Below, one piece after another: positions 8,345 through 19,303 of a DNA stretch of 64,000 nucleotides. Position 1 is the first letter of the stretch, and each line of letters begins with the position of its first letter. The DNA is from Streptomyces sp. NBC_00091 (GTDB lineage: Bacteria > Actinomycetota > Actinomycetes > Streptomycetales > Streptomycetaceae), in assembly GCF_026343185.1 (NCBI RefSeq), contig NZ_JAPEMA010000001.1:3038001-3102000 (forward strand). The letters run 5' to 3'. The notes under the pieces are model-generated. The model made no database searches, was not told the DNA's origin, and worked only from the letters and a program-made list of their open reading frames with translations. The position numbers and the translations under genes are program-made.

Positions 8345-8373
8345 CGCCCCGGAGACCGCGTGTCTCCGGGGCG
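8345..8373. terminator. Bidirectional terminator hairpin
   Basis: A perfect 12-bp stem (8345-8356 with 8362-8373) with loop CGCGT lies between the convergent dedA-like and thrE-like genes. No T-run is present. Confidence 0.75.
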
Positions 8374-8411
8374 TCGGCGTATCCGGCGTGGGCGGCCGTG
8401 CCGGCCGCGCC

Positions 8412-10046
8412 TCAGAAGCCGCGGGTCCGCTTCGCCGCGGCCCGGCGCTTGGCCGCGCTGCGCGCCCCCGGGATCCGCATGAAGAGCCGGGAGGTCTCGG
8501 AGCCCAGGTTCACTCCGATCGCGATCGCGAGTGCGATGGCGGCGGCGTTGGTGAGCGAGGCCAGCCCCGTGTCCAGCCGGTTCTCGGCGATCGAGAGCAG
8601 CCCGTAGTACGTGGCCGAACCCGGCAGCAGGGGCCCGATGGCCGCCGTCACGTACGGCAGGGCGGAGGCGAAGCGGTAGCGGGAGAAGAGCTGCCCGAAC
8701 AGGCCGACCAGCCCGGCCGCGATGGCCGTGGACGGCACCGGCGGCAGCTCGGCGGCCCGCAGCGCGCCGAAGGTCACCCAGGCGACCCCGCCGTTGAGGG
8801 TCACGATCCACACCGTGGAGCGCTCCTGCTGGAGCAGGATCGCGAAGGTGAACACCAGCACCATCGAGGCGAGGATCTGGAGCACGGGCCGGTGGGGGAT
8901 CTGGAGCACCTCGTCCGGGTTGGGCGAGGCGCCGAACTGGAGGCCCACGTAGATCACCACCAGTACGCCGACGATGATGCCGATGAACAGGTACATGACC
9001 TCCAGCAGGCGGGCGGAGGCGGTGATGTAGTAGCCGGTCAGCCCGTCCTGCACGGCCGCGACCAGGGCCCGTCCGGGCAGCAGGGCGAAGAGGCCGCCGG
9101 TGATCACGGCGGAGGCGCGGACGTCGAACTCGGCGATCTTCAGGGCCACCCCGATCGCCGCGGGCGGCATCGCGGCGACCACGAACTGGTAGAACTCCGG
9201 CAGCCCGCGGCCGGCGAAGTACCAGGCCAGGCGGTCGCCGAGGACGGCGCCGAGGGCGGCGCAGAAGAAGACGGTCACCCCGCCGCCGACCAGGGTGGAG
9301 GCGGCCCCCGCGAGCAGTCCGGCGGCGGCCGTGAGCACCCAGGTGGGGTAGGGGTGGCGGTTGCGGCGGATCTCGGCGAGCCGGCGGTAGGCCTCCTCCA
9401 GGGAGACCTCGATCTCGTGCGTGCTGATGTCGTCCACCAGCCGGAAGACGGCGGCGAGGCGGGTGTAGTCGGTGCCGCGGCGGCGCACGGTCCGGTTCGC
9501 GGAGACGGGGTCCCCCACCAGGGAGGGCTGGTGGGTGATCGACAGCAGGGTGAAGGTGACGGTCGGCTCGCAGCGGTCGAGCCCGTAGGAGCGGGCCACG
9601 GCGAACATCGCGGCCTCCACGTCCTCGGCGCCCTCGCCGCCCGCGAGCAGCAGCTCGCCGATGCGCAGGGTGAGGTCGAGCACGCGGCCCACGGCGGGGC
9701 CCGCCTCGCTCTGCTTCTGGAGCGGCTCGGGCACCGGGCGCACGTCCACCGGCATGCGCAGCATCGTGCGCATCCGGTCCTGCCAGGGGGAGGAGACGGG
9801 GAAGCCGGGGCCCGGGACGGGCGTGTGGGCGGACGGGGAGTGCTGGGCGCTGTAGGTGGCCGGGGTGGCGAAGGCGGAGCCCTCGGGCTCGGCGGGGGGC
9901 GTGGCCATGCCCTCGGGGCGGGCGAACTCCGAGGTCGGCTGGTCCTCGTCCGCGGGCTCCGGCTCCATCCCGGGCGGCGCGGTGAACGCGCTGCGCGCCT
10001 CGTCGGACGTGGGCTTCTTGTCCGCTGCCCCGTCGGCCTCCGCCAC
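8412..10046 (-). CDS. Threonine/serine exporter ThrE family protein
   Basis: A 544-residue membrane protein. About the first 140 residues are hydrophilic and poorly conserved. A DUF1212/ThrE domain follows (LTLRIGELLLAGGEGAEDVEAAM..YGLDRCEPTVTFTLLSI), then about ten hydrophobic helices covering both the ThrE and ThrE_2 halves. The family exports threonine and serine using the proton gradient. The GTG at 10046 was preferred because GGAGG lies 4 bases ahead; the frame extends 8 codons further to a GTG at 10070 with no ribosome site. The gene is separated from the pyrophosphatase gene by a terminator. Confidence 0.85.
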   Translation of the reverse strand: MAEADGAADKKPTSDEARSAFTAPPGMEPEPADEDQPTSEFARPEGMATPPAEPEGSAFATPATYSAQHSPSAHTPVPGPGFPVSSPWQDRMRTMLRMPVDVRPVPEPLQKQSEAGPAVGRVLDLTLRIGELLLAGGEGAEDVEAAMFAVARSYGLDRCEPTVTFTLLSITHQPSLVGDPVSANRTVRRRGTDYTRLAAVFRLVDDISTHEIEVSLEEAYRRLAEIRRNRHPYPTWVLTAAAGLLAGAASTLVGGGVTVFFCAALGAVLGDRLAWYFAGRGLPEFYQFVVAAMPPAAIGVALKIAEFDVRASAVITGGLFALLPGRALVAAVQDGLTGYYITASARLLEVMYLFIGIIVGVLVVIYVGLQFGASPNPDEVLQIPHRPVLQILASMVLVFTFAILLQQERSTVWIVTLNGGVAWVTFGALRAAELPPVPSTAIAAGLVGLFGQLFSRYRFASALPYVTAAIGPLLPGSATYYGLLSIAENRLDTGLASLTNAAAIALAIAIGVNLGSETSRLFMRIPGARSAAKRRAAAKRTRGF

Positions 10047-10165
10047 GCGTCCTCCAGCGCCCGTGATCACCTGCGGGTATCAGTATGCGGAATCGTTTCC
10101 TCCTCCGGCACACCCGGCCCGCCGACGGCAGCGGCGCCGCACCGGCCGCGCCCCCGAAAAGACGC

Positions 10166-10200
10166 AGCGGGCGGTACCCCCGTCGGGGGTACCGCCCGCT
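10166..10200 (-). terminator. Terminator of the pyrophosphatase gene
   Basis: A perfect 16-bp stem (10166-10181 with 10185-10200) has a 3-base loop. Read on the minus strand it is followed within a few bases by TCTTTTC, giving an intrinsic terminator about 55 bases after the ppa stop. Confidence 0.85.
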
Positions 10201-10254
10201 GTCATGCCAGGGAGCCCGGGGGAGACCCCGTAGGCCCGGTTATCGAGCGGCAGC

Positions 10255-10749
10255 TCAGTGGTGGCCGCCCTGCGCCTCGAGGCGCTTGTACGAGGCCTCG
10301 ATCTCGGCCTCGGCCTCGGCGCGGCCGACCCAGTTCGCGCCCTCGACGGACTTGCCCGGCTCCAGGTCCTTGTAGACCTCGAAGAAGTGCTGGATCTCCA
10401 GGCGGTCGAACTCGGAGACGTGGTGGATGTCGCGCAGGTGCTCGACGCGCGGGTCCGAGGCCGGCACGCACAGCAGCTTGGCGTCGCCGCCCGCCTCGTC
10501 CGTCATGTTGAACATGCCGATCGCGCGGCACTTGATCAGGCAGCCCGGGAAGGTCGGCTCGTCAAGGATGACCAGCGCGTCCAGCGGGTCGCCGTCCTCG
10601 CCGAGGGTGTTCTCGACGAAGCCGTAGTCGGCCGGGTAGCTGGTCGAGGTGAAGAGGCGACGGTCCAGACGGATCCGGCCGGTCTCGTGGTCCACCTCGT
10701 ACTTGTTCCGCGAACCCTTGGGGATCTCGATGGTGACGTCGAACTCCAC
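10255..10749 (-). CDS. ppa: Inorganic pyrophosphatase (family I)
   Basis: A soluble 164-residue enzyme that hydrolyses pyrophosphate to phosphate, pulling biosynthetic reactions forward. Active-site signatures are complete: [11 protein letters not shown] near residues 8-18, [24 protein letters not shown] near residues 37-61 (the Asp residues bind Mg), and KDLEPGK near the C terminus. The GTG at 10749 is chosen because GGAGG precedes it by about 8 bases; an ATG at 10764 would place the ribosome site inside the gene. It is divergent from the dacB gene. Confidence 0.95.
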   Translation of the reverse strand: MEFDVTIEIPKGSRNKYEVDHETGRIRLDRRLFTSTSYPADYGFVENTLGEDGDPLDALVILDEPTFPGCLIKCRAIGMFNMTDEAGGDAKLLCVPASDPRVEHLRDIHHVSEFDRLEIQHFFEVYKDLEPGKSVEGANWVGRAEAEAEIEASYKRLEAQGGHH

Positions 10750-10956
10750 GTCCTGCTCCTCCATGATCAGCTCCGGCTCGTGCCGAAGCTTGATTGCTTC
10801 GAGACGGCATTTGATTGACTACGCGCGCGTCCGGCCAGCCGCCCCCGGCGACCGCTGGGAGTACCCCCAGCCGGGTGGGGTGCCATGCTCGCGGCAAGAC
10901 GCAGTGGTTAAGTGTCCCTCACGCATATGTGTGATCGCGAAAGGGGCTGGTCCGAG

Positions 10957-12381
10957 GTGCCATTGGCCAAGACGTGGCAGCTCATCGCGGGGTCGGCCGT
11001 CGCCGGCCTCGCCCTCTCGGCGGTGGCGGTGGCCGCCGCCGGTCCGTGGGACTCCGGCCAGCGTAAGGCCGAGCGGGACAGGGCCGCCTCCTGGGGCCGT
11101 ACGGGTGGCGTAGATCACGCCGCCGGGGGCCTGCCGCAGGCCGCGCCCAGCGCCCCCGGCGTCCTGCCCGGCCTCGCCCCGCGCACCGCGAACGCCGCGA
11201 GCACCGGCGGCGCGCTGGCCGGCGCCCTCGGCCCGCTGCTCGCGGACCCCGCGCTCGGCACCGCACGCGGCGCCTCCGTGGTCGACATCGCGACGGGCCA
11301 GGTGCTGTACGAGTCCGGGGCGGGCGAGGCCATGACCCCCGCCTCCACCCTCAAGATCGCCACCGCGAGCGCCGCCCTGGCCGCCCTCGGCCCCGAGCAC
11401 CGGATCCGGACCACCGTGGCCCCCGGAGCCGGCCCCGGGGAGATCGTCCTGGTCGGCGGCGGCGACCCCTCCCTCACCGCCAAGAAGAAGAGCCCCGCCG
11501 GCTCCGGCGGCAGCCTCGTGGCCCTCGCCGCCGACACCGCCCAGGCCCTCAAGGCCGCCGGCACCGACACCGTGACCCTCGGCTACGACGACTCCCTCTA
11601 CACCGGCGCGGTCCTCCACCCCAACCCCGTCGGCCGCATCGGCAACATCGCCCCCGTCACCGCCCTCACCGCCGACGAGGGCCGCCCCGACGACTCCACC
11701 TCCGGGTACGTCGAACGCACCGACGACCCCTCCAAGGACACCGCCCGCGCCTTCGCCGGCCTGCTGCGCGACCGCGGCATCAAGGTGGGCGGCGAACCCG
11801 GCCGGGTGAAGGCCCCCGCCGGGACCCAGCCGCTGGCCACCACCCTCTCCACCCCCCTCGCCGGGCTCGTCGAGCGGATGCTGACCAACAGCGACAACGA
11901 CATCGCCGAGGCCCTCGCCCGCCAGACCGCCCTCGCCGCAGGCCGGCCCGCGAGCTTCGAGGGCGGCGGACAGGCCGTCTCCGAGAAGCTGGCCTCCCTC
12001 GGCGTCGACCTCACCGGCTCCCGCTTCGCCGACGGCAGCGGCCTCAGCCACGACGACAAGGTCAGCACCCGCCTCCTGACGGGCCTGCTCGTCAAGGCCG
12101 CCGACCCGCGCCACCCCGAGCTGCGGCCGGTCCTCACCGGCCTGCCCGTCGCCGGCTTCACCGGGACCCTGCGCAGCCGCAACGCCGGCGCCTCCCCGGC
12201 AGCGGGCCTGGTGCGGGCCAAGACCGGCACCCTCACCGGGGCGAACTCCCTCGCCGGGACCGTCGTCGGCCCGTCCGGGCGCCTGCTCGCCTTCGCGTTC
12301 CTGACCGCGAAGGCCCCCGACAAGCTCCCCGCGGAGAAGGGCCTCGACAAACTGGCCGCCGCCGTCGCCACCACTTCGTAG
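10957..12381 (+). CDS. dacB: D-alanyl-D-alanine carboxypeptidase/endopeptidase (PBP4, peptidase S13)
   Basis: A 474-residue penicillin-binding protein trimming or cleaving peptidoglycan stem peptides outside the membrane. A hydrophobic signal/anchor (WQLIAGSAVAGLALSAVAVAAAG) is at the N terminus. The three active-site motifs are present in order: SxxK as STLK near residue 133, SxN as SDN near residue 313, and KTG as KTGTL near residue 425. The GTG at 10957 begins directly before the anchor; GTG 10912 or ATG 10927 upstream are alternatives. The gene is followed closely by the metalloprotease gene. Confidence 0.9.
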   Translation: MPLAKTWQLIAGSAVAGLALSAVAVAAAGPWDSGQRKAERDRAASWGRTGGVDHAAGGLPQAAPSAPGVLPGLAPRTANAASTGGALAGALGPLLADPALGTARGASVVDIATGQVLYESGAGEAMTPASTLKIATASAALAALGPEHRIRTTVAPGAGPGEIVLVGGGDPSLTAKKKSPAGSGGSLVALAADTAQALKAAGTDTVTLGYDDSLYTGAVLHPNPVGRIGNIAPVTALTADEGRPDDSTSGYVERTDDPSKDTARAFAGLLRDRGIKVGGEPGRVKAPAGTQPLATTLSTPLAGLVERMLTNSDNDIAEALARQTALAAGRPASFEGGGQAVSEKLASLGVDLTGSRFADGSGLSHDDKVSTRLLTGLLVKAADPRHPELRPVLTGLPVAGFTGTLRSRNAGASPAAGLVRAKTGTLTGANSLAGTVVGPSGRLLAFAFLTAKAPDKLPAEKGLDKLAAAVATTS

Positions 12382-12435
12382 CGCAGAGGGCCGCAAGGGG
12401 ATCCGCCGCGGCGCGGGTCCACGTACGGTTGACGC

Positions 12436-13581
12436 ATGACGAGCATCGGTGGTGCGGAGATGGTCGACTGGAACCTCGCGGTGGCGACCGCGACCCGGCT
12501 CGTACGGCCGGGTCCGGAAGTCAGCCGCGACGAGGCCCGGGCCGTGGTGGCGGAACTCCGCCGGCACGCCAGGACCTCCGAGGAGCACGTGCGCGCGTTC
12601 ACCCGCATGATCCCCGAGGGCTCGCCCCTCCCCGACACCCCCGTCCTCGTCGTCGACCGGGCCGGCTGGGTCAAGGCCAACGTCGCCGGCTTCCGCGAGC
12701 TGCTCGGCCCACTGCTCGGCAAGATGCAGGACCGCCGCGCCGGCGCCCCCGGCGGCGCCGTCATCGGCGCGGTCGGCGGCAAGGTCACCGGCGTCGAGCT
12801 GGGCATGCTGCTCAGCTTCCTGGCCTCCCGGGTACTCGGCCAGTACGAGACCTTCGCGCCGGCCGGCCTCGACCTGCCGGGCAACCCCGCCACCGGCGGC
12901 CGGCTGCTGCTCGTCGCGCCCAACATCGTGCACGTGGAGCGCGAGCTGGAGGTCAGCCCGCACGACTTCCGGCTCTGGGTCTGCCTGCACGAGGAGACCC
13001 ACCGCACCCAGTTCACCGCCGTCCCCTGGCTGCGCGCCCACCTGGAGGGCGAGATCCAGACCTTCCTCGGTGCCACCGAGATGGAGCCGGGGGCCGTCCT
13101 GGAACGGCTGCGCGAGGCCGTCCAGTCCTTCGCCGGAGCCCGCCCCGAAGCCGAGCGCGGCGACGAGGGCCGTTCGCTCGTCGAACTCGTCCAGACCCCC
13201 GAACAGCGCGAGGTGCTCGCCCGGCTCACCGCCGTCATGTCCCTGCTGGAGGGCCACGCCGACTTCGTCATGGACGGGGTCGGACCCGAGGTGGTCCCCT
13301 CCGTCGCCGAGATCCGGGAGAAGTTCCAGCAGCGCCGGGCCAGCGGCGCGGGCCGCCTCGACGCCGCCCTGCGCAAGCTCCTGGGCCTCGACGCCAAGCT
13401 GCGCCAGTACCGCGACGGCGAACGCTTCGTCCGCGCCGTCGTCGGCGAGGTCGGCATGGACGGCTTCAACCGCGTCTGGACCTCCCCGAACACACTGCCG
13501 ACCAAGGCCGAGATCGCCAGCCCCGCGGACTGGGTGGCCCGCGTACACCGCAAGGGGGGCACGGGGAGCGAAGAAAGGTGA
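12436..13581 (+). CDS. Zinc-dependent metalloprotease (DUF2342 / F420-associated family)
   Basis: A 381-residue protein of the family annotated as zinc-dependent metalloprotease or 'coenzyme F420 biosynthesis-associated'. The zinc motif HEETH is in CLHEETHRTQFTAVPWLR near residue 186, and a second conserved segment LLEGHADFVMDGVG is near residue 270. No signal peptide or membrane segment is seen, so it should be cytoplasmic. The substrate is unknown. It lies 54 bases after dacB and 16 bases before a tiny open frame with a strong ribosome site, upstream of tilS. Confidence 0.85.
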   Translation: MTSIGGAEMVDWNLAVATATRLVRPGPEVSRDEARAVVAELRRHARTSEEHVRAFTRMIPEGSPLPDTPVLVVDRAGWVKANVAGFRELLGPLLGKMQDRRAGAPGGAVIGAVGGKVTGVELGMLLSFLASRVLGQYETFAPAGLDLPGNPATGGRLLLVAPNIVHVERELEVSPHDFRLWVCLHEETHRTQFTAVPWLRAHLEGEIQTFLGATEMEPGAVLERLREAVQSFAGARPEAERGDEGRSLVELVQTPEQREVLARLTAVMSLLEGHADFVMDGVGPEVVPSVAEIREKFQQRRASGAGRLDAALRKLLGLDAKLRQYRDGERFVRAVVGEVGMDGFNRVWTSPNTLPTKAEIASPADWVARVHRKGGTGSEER

Positions 13582-13597
13582 AGCAGGAGGCGTAAAC

Positions 13598-13642
13598 ATG
13601 TCTCACTGGGGGAAGCAGCATCACCCTTCCGAGGGACCGTGA
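13598..13642 (+). CDS. Candidate 14-residue leader peptide (MSHWGKQHHPSEGP)
   Basis: A tiny frame, ATG to TGA, carries a near-ideal ribosome site AGGAGG (13585-13590) with 7 bases of spacing, stronger than most in the window. The peptide is rich in His and polar residues. Its stop codon begins a possible stem (GAGCCGT 13641-13647 with ACGGCTC 13672-13678) in the leader of tilS. It may be a translated leader for tilS-hpt or an independent small protein. No homologue is known to me and it could be chance. Confidence 0.45.
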   Translation: MSHWGKQHHPSEGP

Positions 13643-13778
13643 GCCGTGGAAGGGCGTGCGATGCTCGGGGAACGGCTCGGCTCTGTCACCATCAACGCAC
13701 TCTGAGTGACATTCCGCATCCTCCCCCGCGCAACACCCGAAGCCTCCGAGCATCCGAACTCCACGAAGGGCACCGGAC

Positions 13779-14810
13779 ATGGGTCCCCATCCTGCGGTCG
13801 CGGCGATACGCCTGGCGGTCCGCCGCGTACTCCACGACGTCCTCACCGACCTCGCCCGTCCCGCCGACCCCCGCACCCCGGCCGGCACCCCACCGCTCGT
13901 CCTCGTCGCCTGCTCCGGCGGCGCGGACTCCATGGCACTCGCCTCCGCCCTCGCTTTCGAGGCCCCCAAGCTCGGCATCCGCGCCGGCGGCATCACCGTC
14001 GACCACGGCCTCCAGGCCGGCTCGGACCTGCGCGCCGCGGAGGTCGTCTCCCGCATGACCGCGCTCCGCCTGGACCCGGTGGAGTCCGTCGCCGTGCGCG
14101 TCGGCCGCGACGGCGGACCCGAGGCCGCCGCCCGCGACGCCCGCTACGCCGCCCTGGACGAGGCCGCGGACCGGCTGGGAGCCTGCGCCGTGCTGCTCGG
14201 CCACACGCGGGACGACCAGGCCGAAACCGTCCTGCTGGGCCTCGCCCGCGGCTCCGGCATCCGCTCGCTCTCCGGCATGGCCGAAGTCTCCGGCGGACCC
14301 GGCCGCACCAACCGCTACCGGCGCCCCTTCCTCCAGGTGGACCGGCAGACCGCCCGCAAGGCCTGCATGGTCCAGTCCCTGCCCGTCTGGGACGACCCGC
14401 ACAACATCGACCCCGCCTACACCCGCTCCCGGCTGCGCCACGAGGGACTGCCCGCCCTCGAGAAGGCGCTCGGCAAGGGAGTCGTGGAAGCGCTCGCCCG
14501 CACCGCCCAGCTCTCCCGGGACGACGCCGACGCCCTCGACGCCTGGGCCGCCGACGCCGAGGCCGGGGTCCGCGACGAAGACGGCCGCCTGGAGTGCGCC
14601 AAGCTGTACGCGCTGCCCCCGGCCGTCCGCCGCCGGGTACTGCGCCGGGCCGTCGTCGCGGCGGGCTCCCCCGCGGGTTCCCTCTTCGCCCGGCACATCG
14701 AGGAAGTCGACCGCCTCATCACCGGATGGCGGGGCCAGGGCGCCATCAATCTGCCCGGCCGCGTCGAGGCCCAGCGGCAGGGTGGCAGACTTGTCATCCG
14801 GCAGGGCTGA
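13779..14810 (+). CDS. tilS: tRNA(Ile)-lysidine synthetase
   Basis: A 343-residue ATP-dependent enzyme that attaches lysine to the anticodon cytidine of the CAU tRNA-Ile so that it reads AUA. The N-type ATP-pyrophosphatase P loop [12 protein letters not shown] is near residues 45-56 and the [29 protein letters not shown] segment near residues 140-170. The shorter C-terminal part is usual for actinomycetes. It is followed after 66 bases by hpt, and the tilS-hpt-ftsH order is a common bacterial arrangement. Confidence 0.93.
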   Translation: MGPHPAVAAIRLAVRRVLHDVLTDLARPADPRTPAGTPPLVLVACSGGADSMALASALAFEAPKLGIRAGGITVDHGLQAGSDLRAAEVVSRMTALRLDPVESVAVRVGRDGGPEAAARDARYAALDEAADRLGACAVLLGHTRDDQAETVLLGLARGSGIRSLSGMAEVSGGPGRTNRYRRPFLQVDRQTARKACMVQSLPVWDDPHNIDPAYTRSRLRHEGLPALEKALGKGVVEALARTAQLSRDDADALDAWAADAEAGVRDEDGRLECAKLYALPPAVRRRVLRRAVVAAGSPAGSLFARHIEEVDRLITGWRGQGAINLPGRVEAQRQGGRLVIRQG

Positions 14811-14876
14811 TTGGTGCTGAAACACGGCTGAGTCCTCCGGGGTCACCCCCCGGAGCCCCGGCCGACAACGAAAGTG

Positions 14877-15437
14877 ATGCGGGTGGACGAGAAGGACATG
14901 GGCAGCGACCTCCAGTCGGTGCTCATCACCAAGGAAGAGATCGACGCGAAGCTGGCCGAGCTGGCCGCGAAGATCGACGCGGAGTACGCGGGCAAGGACC
15001 TGCTCATCGTCGGTGTGCTCAAGGGCGCCGTGATGGTGATGGCGGACCTGGCGCGCGCCTTGTCCACCCCGCTCACCATGGACTGGATGGCGGTGTCCTC
15101 CTACGGCGCCGGGACCCAGTCCTCGGGCGTGGTGCGCATCCTCAAGGACCTGGACACCGACATCAAGGACAAGCACGTCCTGATCGTCGAGGACATCATC
15201 GACTCCGGCCTGACCCTGTCCTGGCTGCTGTCGAACCTGGGCTCCCGCCAGCCGGCCTCCCTCAAGGTCGTCACGCTGCTGCGCAAGCCCGAGGCCGCCA
15301 AGGTCGCCATCGACGTCGAGTGGGTCGGCTTCGACATCCCGAACGAGTTCGTCGTCGGCTACGGCCTCGACTACGCGGAGAAGTACCGCAACCTGCCGTT
15401 CGTCGGCACGCTCGCCCCGCACGTCTACGGCGGCTGA
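14877..15437 (+). CDS. hpt: Hypoxanthine phosphoribosyltransferase
   Basis: A 186-residue purine salvage enzyme that makes IMP or GMP from hypoxanthine or guanine and PRPP. The PRPP loop [18 protein letters not shown] is near residues 100-117, the [16 protein letters not shown] loop near residue 43, and the C-terminal [25 protein letters not shown] segment is intact. The ATG at 14877 was chosen from remembered Streptomyces orthologues beginning MRVD; GTG 14874 and ATG 14898 are alternatives. It sits between tilS and ftsH. Confidence 0.93.
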   Translation: MRVDEKDMGSDLQSVLITKEEIDAKLAELAAKIDAEYAGKDLLIVGVLKGAVMVMADLARALSTPLTMDWMAVSSYGAGTQSSGVVRILKDLDTDIKDKHVLIVEDIIDSGLTLSWLLSNLGSRQPASLKVVTLLRKPEAAKVAIDVEWVGFDIPNEFVVGYGLDYAEKYRNLPFVGTLAPHVYGG

Positions 15438-15477
15438 CGACCCGAGTCGTCGCCGACCCCGTAGATATCGCCCCCGG

Positions 15478-15498
15478 GGGAACCTGGGGGCGGTTCCC
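15478..15498 (+). terminator. Hairpin after hpt
   Basis: A 7-bp perfect stem GGGAACC/GGTTCCC with loop TGGGGGC lies 40 bases downstream of the hpt stop and 147 bases before ftsH. It has no T-run; it may be a weak terminator or part of the ftsH leader. Confidence 0.4.
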
Positions 15499-15610
15499 GC
15501 CGTTGGAGCATGCGAAGGCGGGTCTGTCAGCCGTCCCACGAGGCCGCGGGTGACAATACAGAGGTACATTCCGAAGAACAGTCTTTACTCACAGCAGCAT
15601 TTACCTACGG

Positions 15611-15644
15611 GCAGGAGGGACGGGGCGCCTGGCGCCCCGTATGG
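15611..15644 (+). promoter_or_regulatory. ftsH leader: ribosome site separated from start by a hairpin
   Basis: GCAGGAGGG (15611-15619) is the only strong ribosome-binding sequence ahead of ftsH, but it is some 25 bases from the ATG at 15645. Between them 15621-15639 is a perfect inverted repeat (9 bp arms around one T), able to fold as a compact GC hairpin that would bring the ribosome site close to the start codon. Confidence 0.5.
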
Positions 15645-17675
<2,031 letters not shown>

Positions 17676-17692
17676 TCAGCCCCGGAATGGAT

Positions 17693-17735
17693 GCCGCGCC
17701 CCCCAGGTTCTAGCCTGGGGGGCGCGGCACTTTTG
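17693..17735 (+). terminator. Intrinsic terminator after ftsH
   Basis: A perfect 15-bp GC-rich stem (17693-17707 with 17714-17728), loop TTCTAG, is followed by ACTTTTG. It is one of the strongest terminators in the window and separates ftsH from folE. Confidence 0.93.
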
Positions 17736-17784
17736 TTCGCATGACTCTTGCAGGGCCGCGTGTGCGGACAGGAACGAGGATGAA

Positions 17785-18393
17785 ATGACCGACCCAGTGA
17801 CCCTGACCGGTGGCGAGGGCACGATCGGCGAATTCGACGAGAAGCGCGCCGAGGCGGCCGTCCGCGAGCTCCTGATCGCCGTCGGCGAGGACCCGGACCG
17901 CGAGGGCCTCCTGGAGACCCCGGCGCGCGTGGCGCGGGCGTACAAGGAGATATTCGCCGGGCTCTACCAGAAGCCCGAAGAGGTCCTGACGACGACGTTC
18001 GACCTCGGCCACGACGAGATGGTCCTGGTGAAGGACATCGAGGTCATGAGCTCCTGTGAGCACCACCTGGTCCCGTTCCACGGTGTCGCGCACGTCGGCT
18101 ACATCCCGTCCACCGACGGCAAGATCACCGGCCTGTCCAAGCTGGCCCGCCTGGTGGACGTCTACGCCCGCCGCCCCCAGGTCCAGGAGCGCCTGACCAC
18201 CCAGATCGCGGACTCCCTGATGGAGATCCTGGACCCGCGCGGGGCCATCGTGGTCATCGAGTGCGAGCACATGTGCATGACCATGCGCGGAGTCCGCAAG
18301 CCCGGCGCGAAGACCATCACCTCGGCCGTCCGCGGCCAGCTCCGCGACCCCGCGACCCGCAACGAGGCCATGAGCCTGATCATGGCGCGCTGA
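17785..18393 (+). CDS. folE: GTP cyclohydrolase I
   Basis: A 202-residue enzyme catalysing the first step of folate (pterin) synthesis, GTP to dihydroneopterin triphosphate. The zinc-site Cys and the catalytic His are in [18 protein letters not shown] near residues 90-107, and the second Cys region is [22 protein letters not shown]. Length is normal. It reads on the plus strand while the remaining folate genes (folP, folB, folK) read toward it from the minus strand. Confidence 0.96.
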   Translation: MTDPVTLTGGEGTIGEFDEKRAEAAVRELLIAVGEDPDREGLLETPARVARAYKEIFAGLYQKPEEVLTTTFDLGHDEMVLVKDIEVMSSCEHHLVPFHGVAHVGYIPSTDGKITGLSKLARLVDVYARRPQVQERLTTQIADSLMEILDPRGAIVVIECEHMCMTMRGVRKPGAKTITSAVRGQLRDPATRNEAMSLIMAR

Positions 18394-18397
18394 GCCG

Positions 18398-18769
18398 GTG
18401 CCGGATCCGGACGGCTGGGAGCCACTGAGCGAGGACGCACGGCGGTGCCTGGAGGTACTGCTGGCCGGCGACACGGACACCCACCGCGGCTACCGGGCAC
18501 AGATCCCGTACGCGCTGATGCACCACGGCACGTGCTCCTGCCCCTGCGTGTACCTGAGGGTGGACGCGCAGGCGGTGGCGGCCGTACCGGTCGAGCGCTC
18601 CCCCGTGGTCGCGTCCGGCTCCCTGACGACCGCGGAGGACGTCTACGTCGGTGACGCGACGCTCTTCGCGTACGACGGCTACCTGGCCGATCTCCAGTTC
18701 TGCCACTGGGAGGACCTGGGCCCGCTGTACCGGCCGGTATGGCCGCAGCTGACCGCCCACGCGCCCTAG
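18398..18769 (+). CDS. Hypothetical protein downstream of folE
   Basis: A 123-residue soluble protein that I do not recognise. Its GTG start lies 4 bases after the folE stop, so it is probably translated with folE. It contains one CSCPCVYLRVD segment with three Cys close together (possible metal site) and an aromatic, acidic C-terminal half (VGDATLFAYDGYLADLQFCHWEDLGPLYRPVW). No signal peptide or membrane helix is seen. Confidence 0.65.
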   Translation: MPDPDGWEPLSEDARRCLEVLLAGDTDTHRGYRAQIPYALMHHGTCSCPCVYLRVDAQAVAAVPVERSPVVASGSLTTAEDVYVGDATLFAYDGYLADLQFCHWEDLGPLYRPVWPQLTAHAP

Positions 18770-18774
18770 ATCAT

Positions 18775-19260
18775 CTAGGCGGTGGCGCGGGCCTTGGCCG
18801 GGTCTTCGTCCTCGGGGAGTTTGAGGACGTGCTCCAGGAAGAGGGCGGCGGCGATGACGGCGGCGCCGGCGAGGACCGAGCCGCCGGCGTACCAGGCCTG
18901 GTCGCGGCGGGCGGGGACGTCCAGCGCGTCGGTCAGCAGGAAGACGCCGACGCCGCCGTACATGCCCGCCACCAGGGCCGCCACCAGGGCGCTGGCCTGC
19001 CCGAAGACCACCGCGCGGGCCGCCACCAGGGGCTCCACGCCCTTGGCCCCCGGGCGGCGCTCGCGCTGGGCCTTCAGGCGGGAGCGCATCGACAGGGCCG
19101 TCGCGAACAGCACGGCGGCGATCACCGCCAGCACGATCGGCGCGGCCAGCGGAACGCCCGGCAGGGTGCCGTACGCGTTCCACAGGCGGGCGCCGGCCCA
19201 GGACAGCACCCCGGCGATCGCGAAGATGCCCGCCAGGACCGCCGGCCTCAGTTGCTTCAC
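18775..19260 (-). CDS. DUF3180 membrane protein
   Basis: A 161-residue protein with four hydrophobic helices (near residues 6-24, 31-52, 79-105 and 119-143), matching the DUF3180 family that is regularly found at the end of the actinomycete folate operon. Function is unknown. The GTG at 19260 has GGGGACGGG upstream; a GTG at 19293 would add 11 residues. It follows folK and converges on the folE-linked hypothetical gene with only 5 bases between stops. Confidence 0.8.
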   Translation of the reverse strand: MKQLRPAVLAGIFAIAGVLSWAGARLWNAYGTLPGVPLAAPIVLAVIAAVLFATALSMRSRLKAQRERRPGAKGVEPLVAARAVVFGQASALVAALVAGMYGGVGVFLLTDALDVPARRDQAWYAGGSVLAGAAVIAAALFLEHVLKLPEDEDPAKARATA

Positions 19261-19303
19261 TTGCCCGTCCCCACTCAGTGACTGGTACTGCACACGCTAA
19301 CGA

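Noticed and set aside
10819..13599. A 926-codon minus-strand frame opposite dacB and the metalloprotease
   Set aside because: Gly/Ala/Val-rich composition typical of the antisense of high-GC genes; the plus-strand genes have full catalytic motifs.
15510..15644. Longer N terminus of FtsH
   Set aside because: The frame is open but contains no usable start codon after 15510, and MDVKRYF is the family start; the GTG at 15510 lacks a ribosome site.
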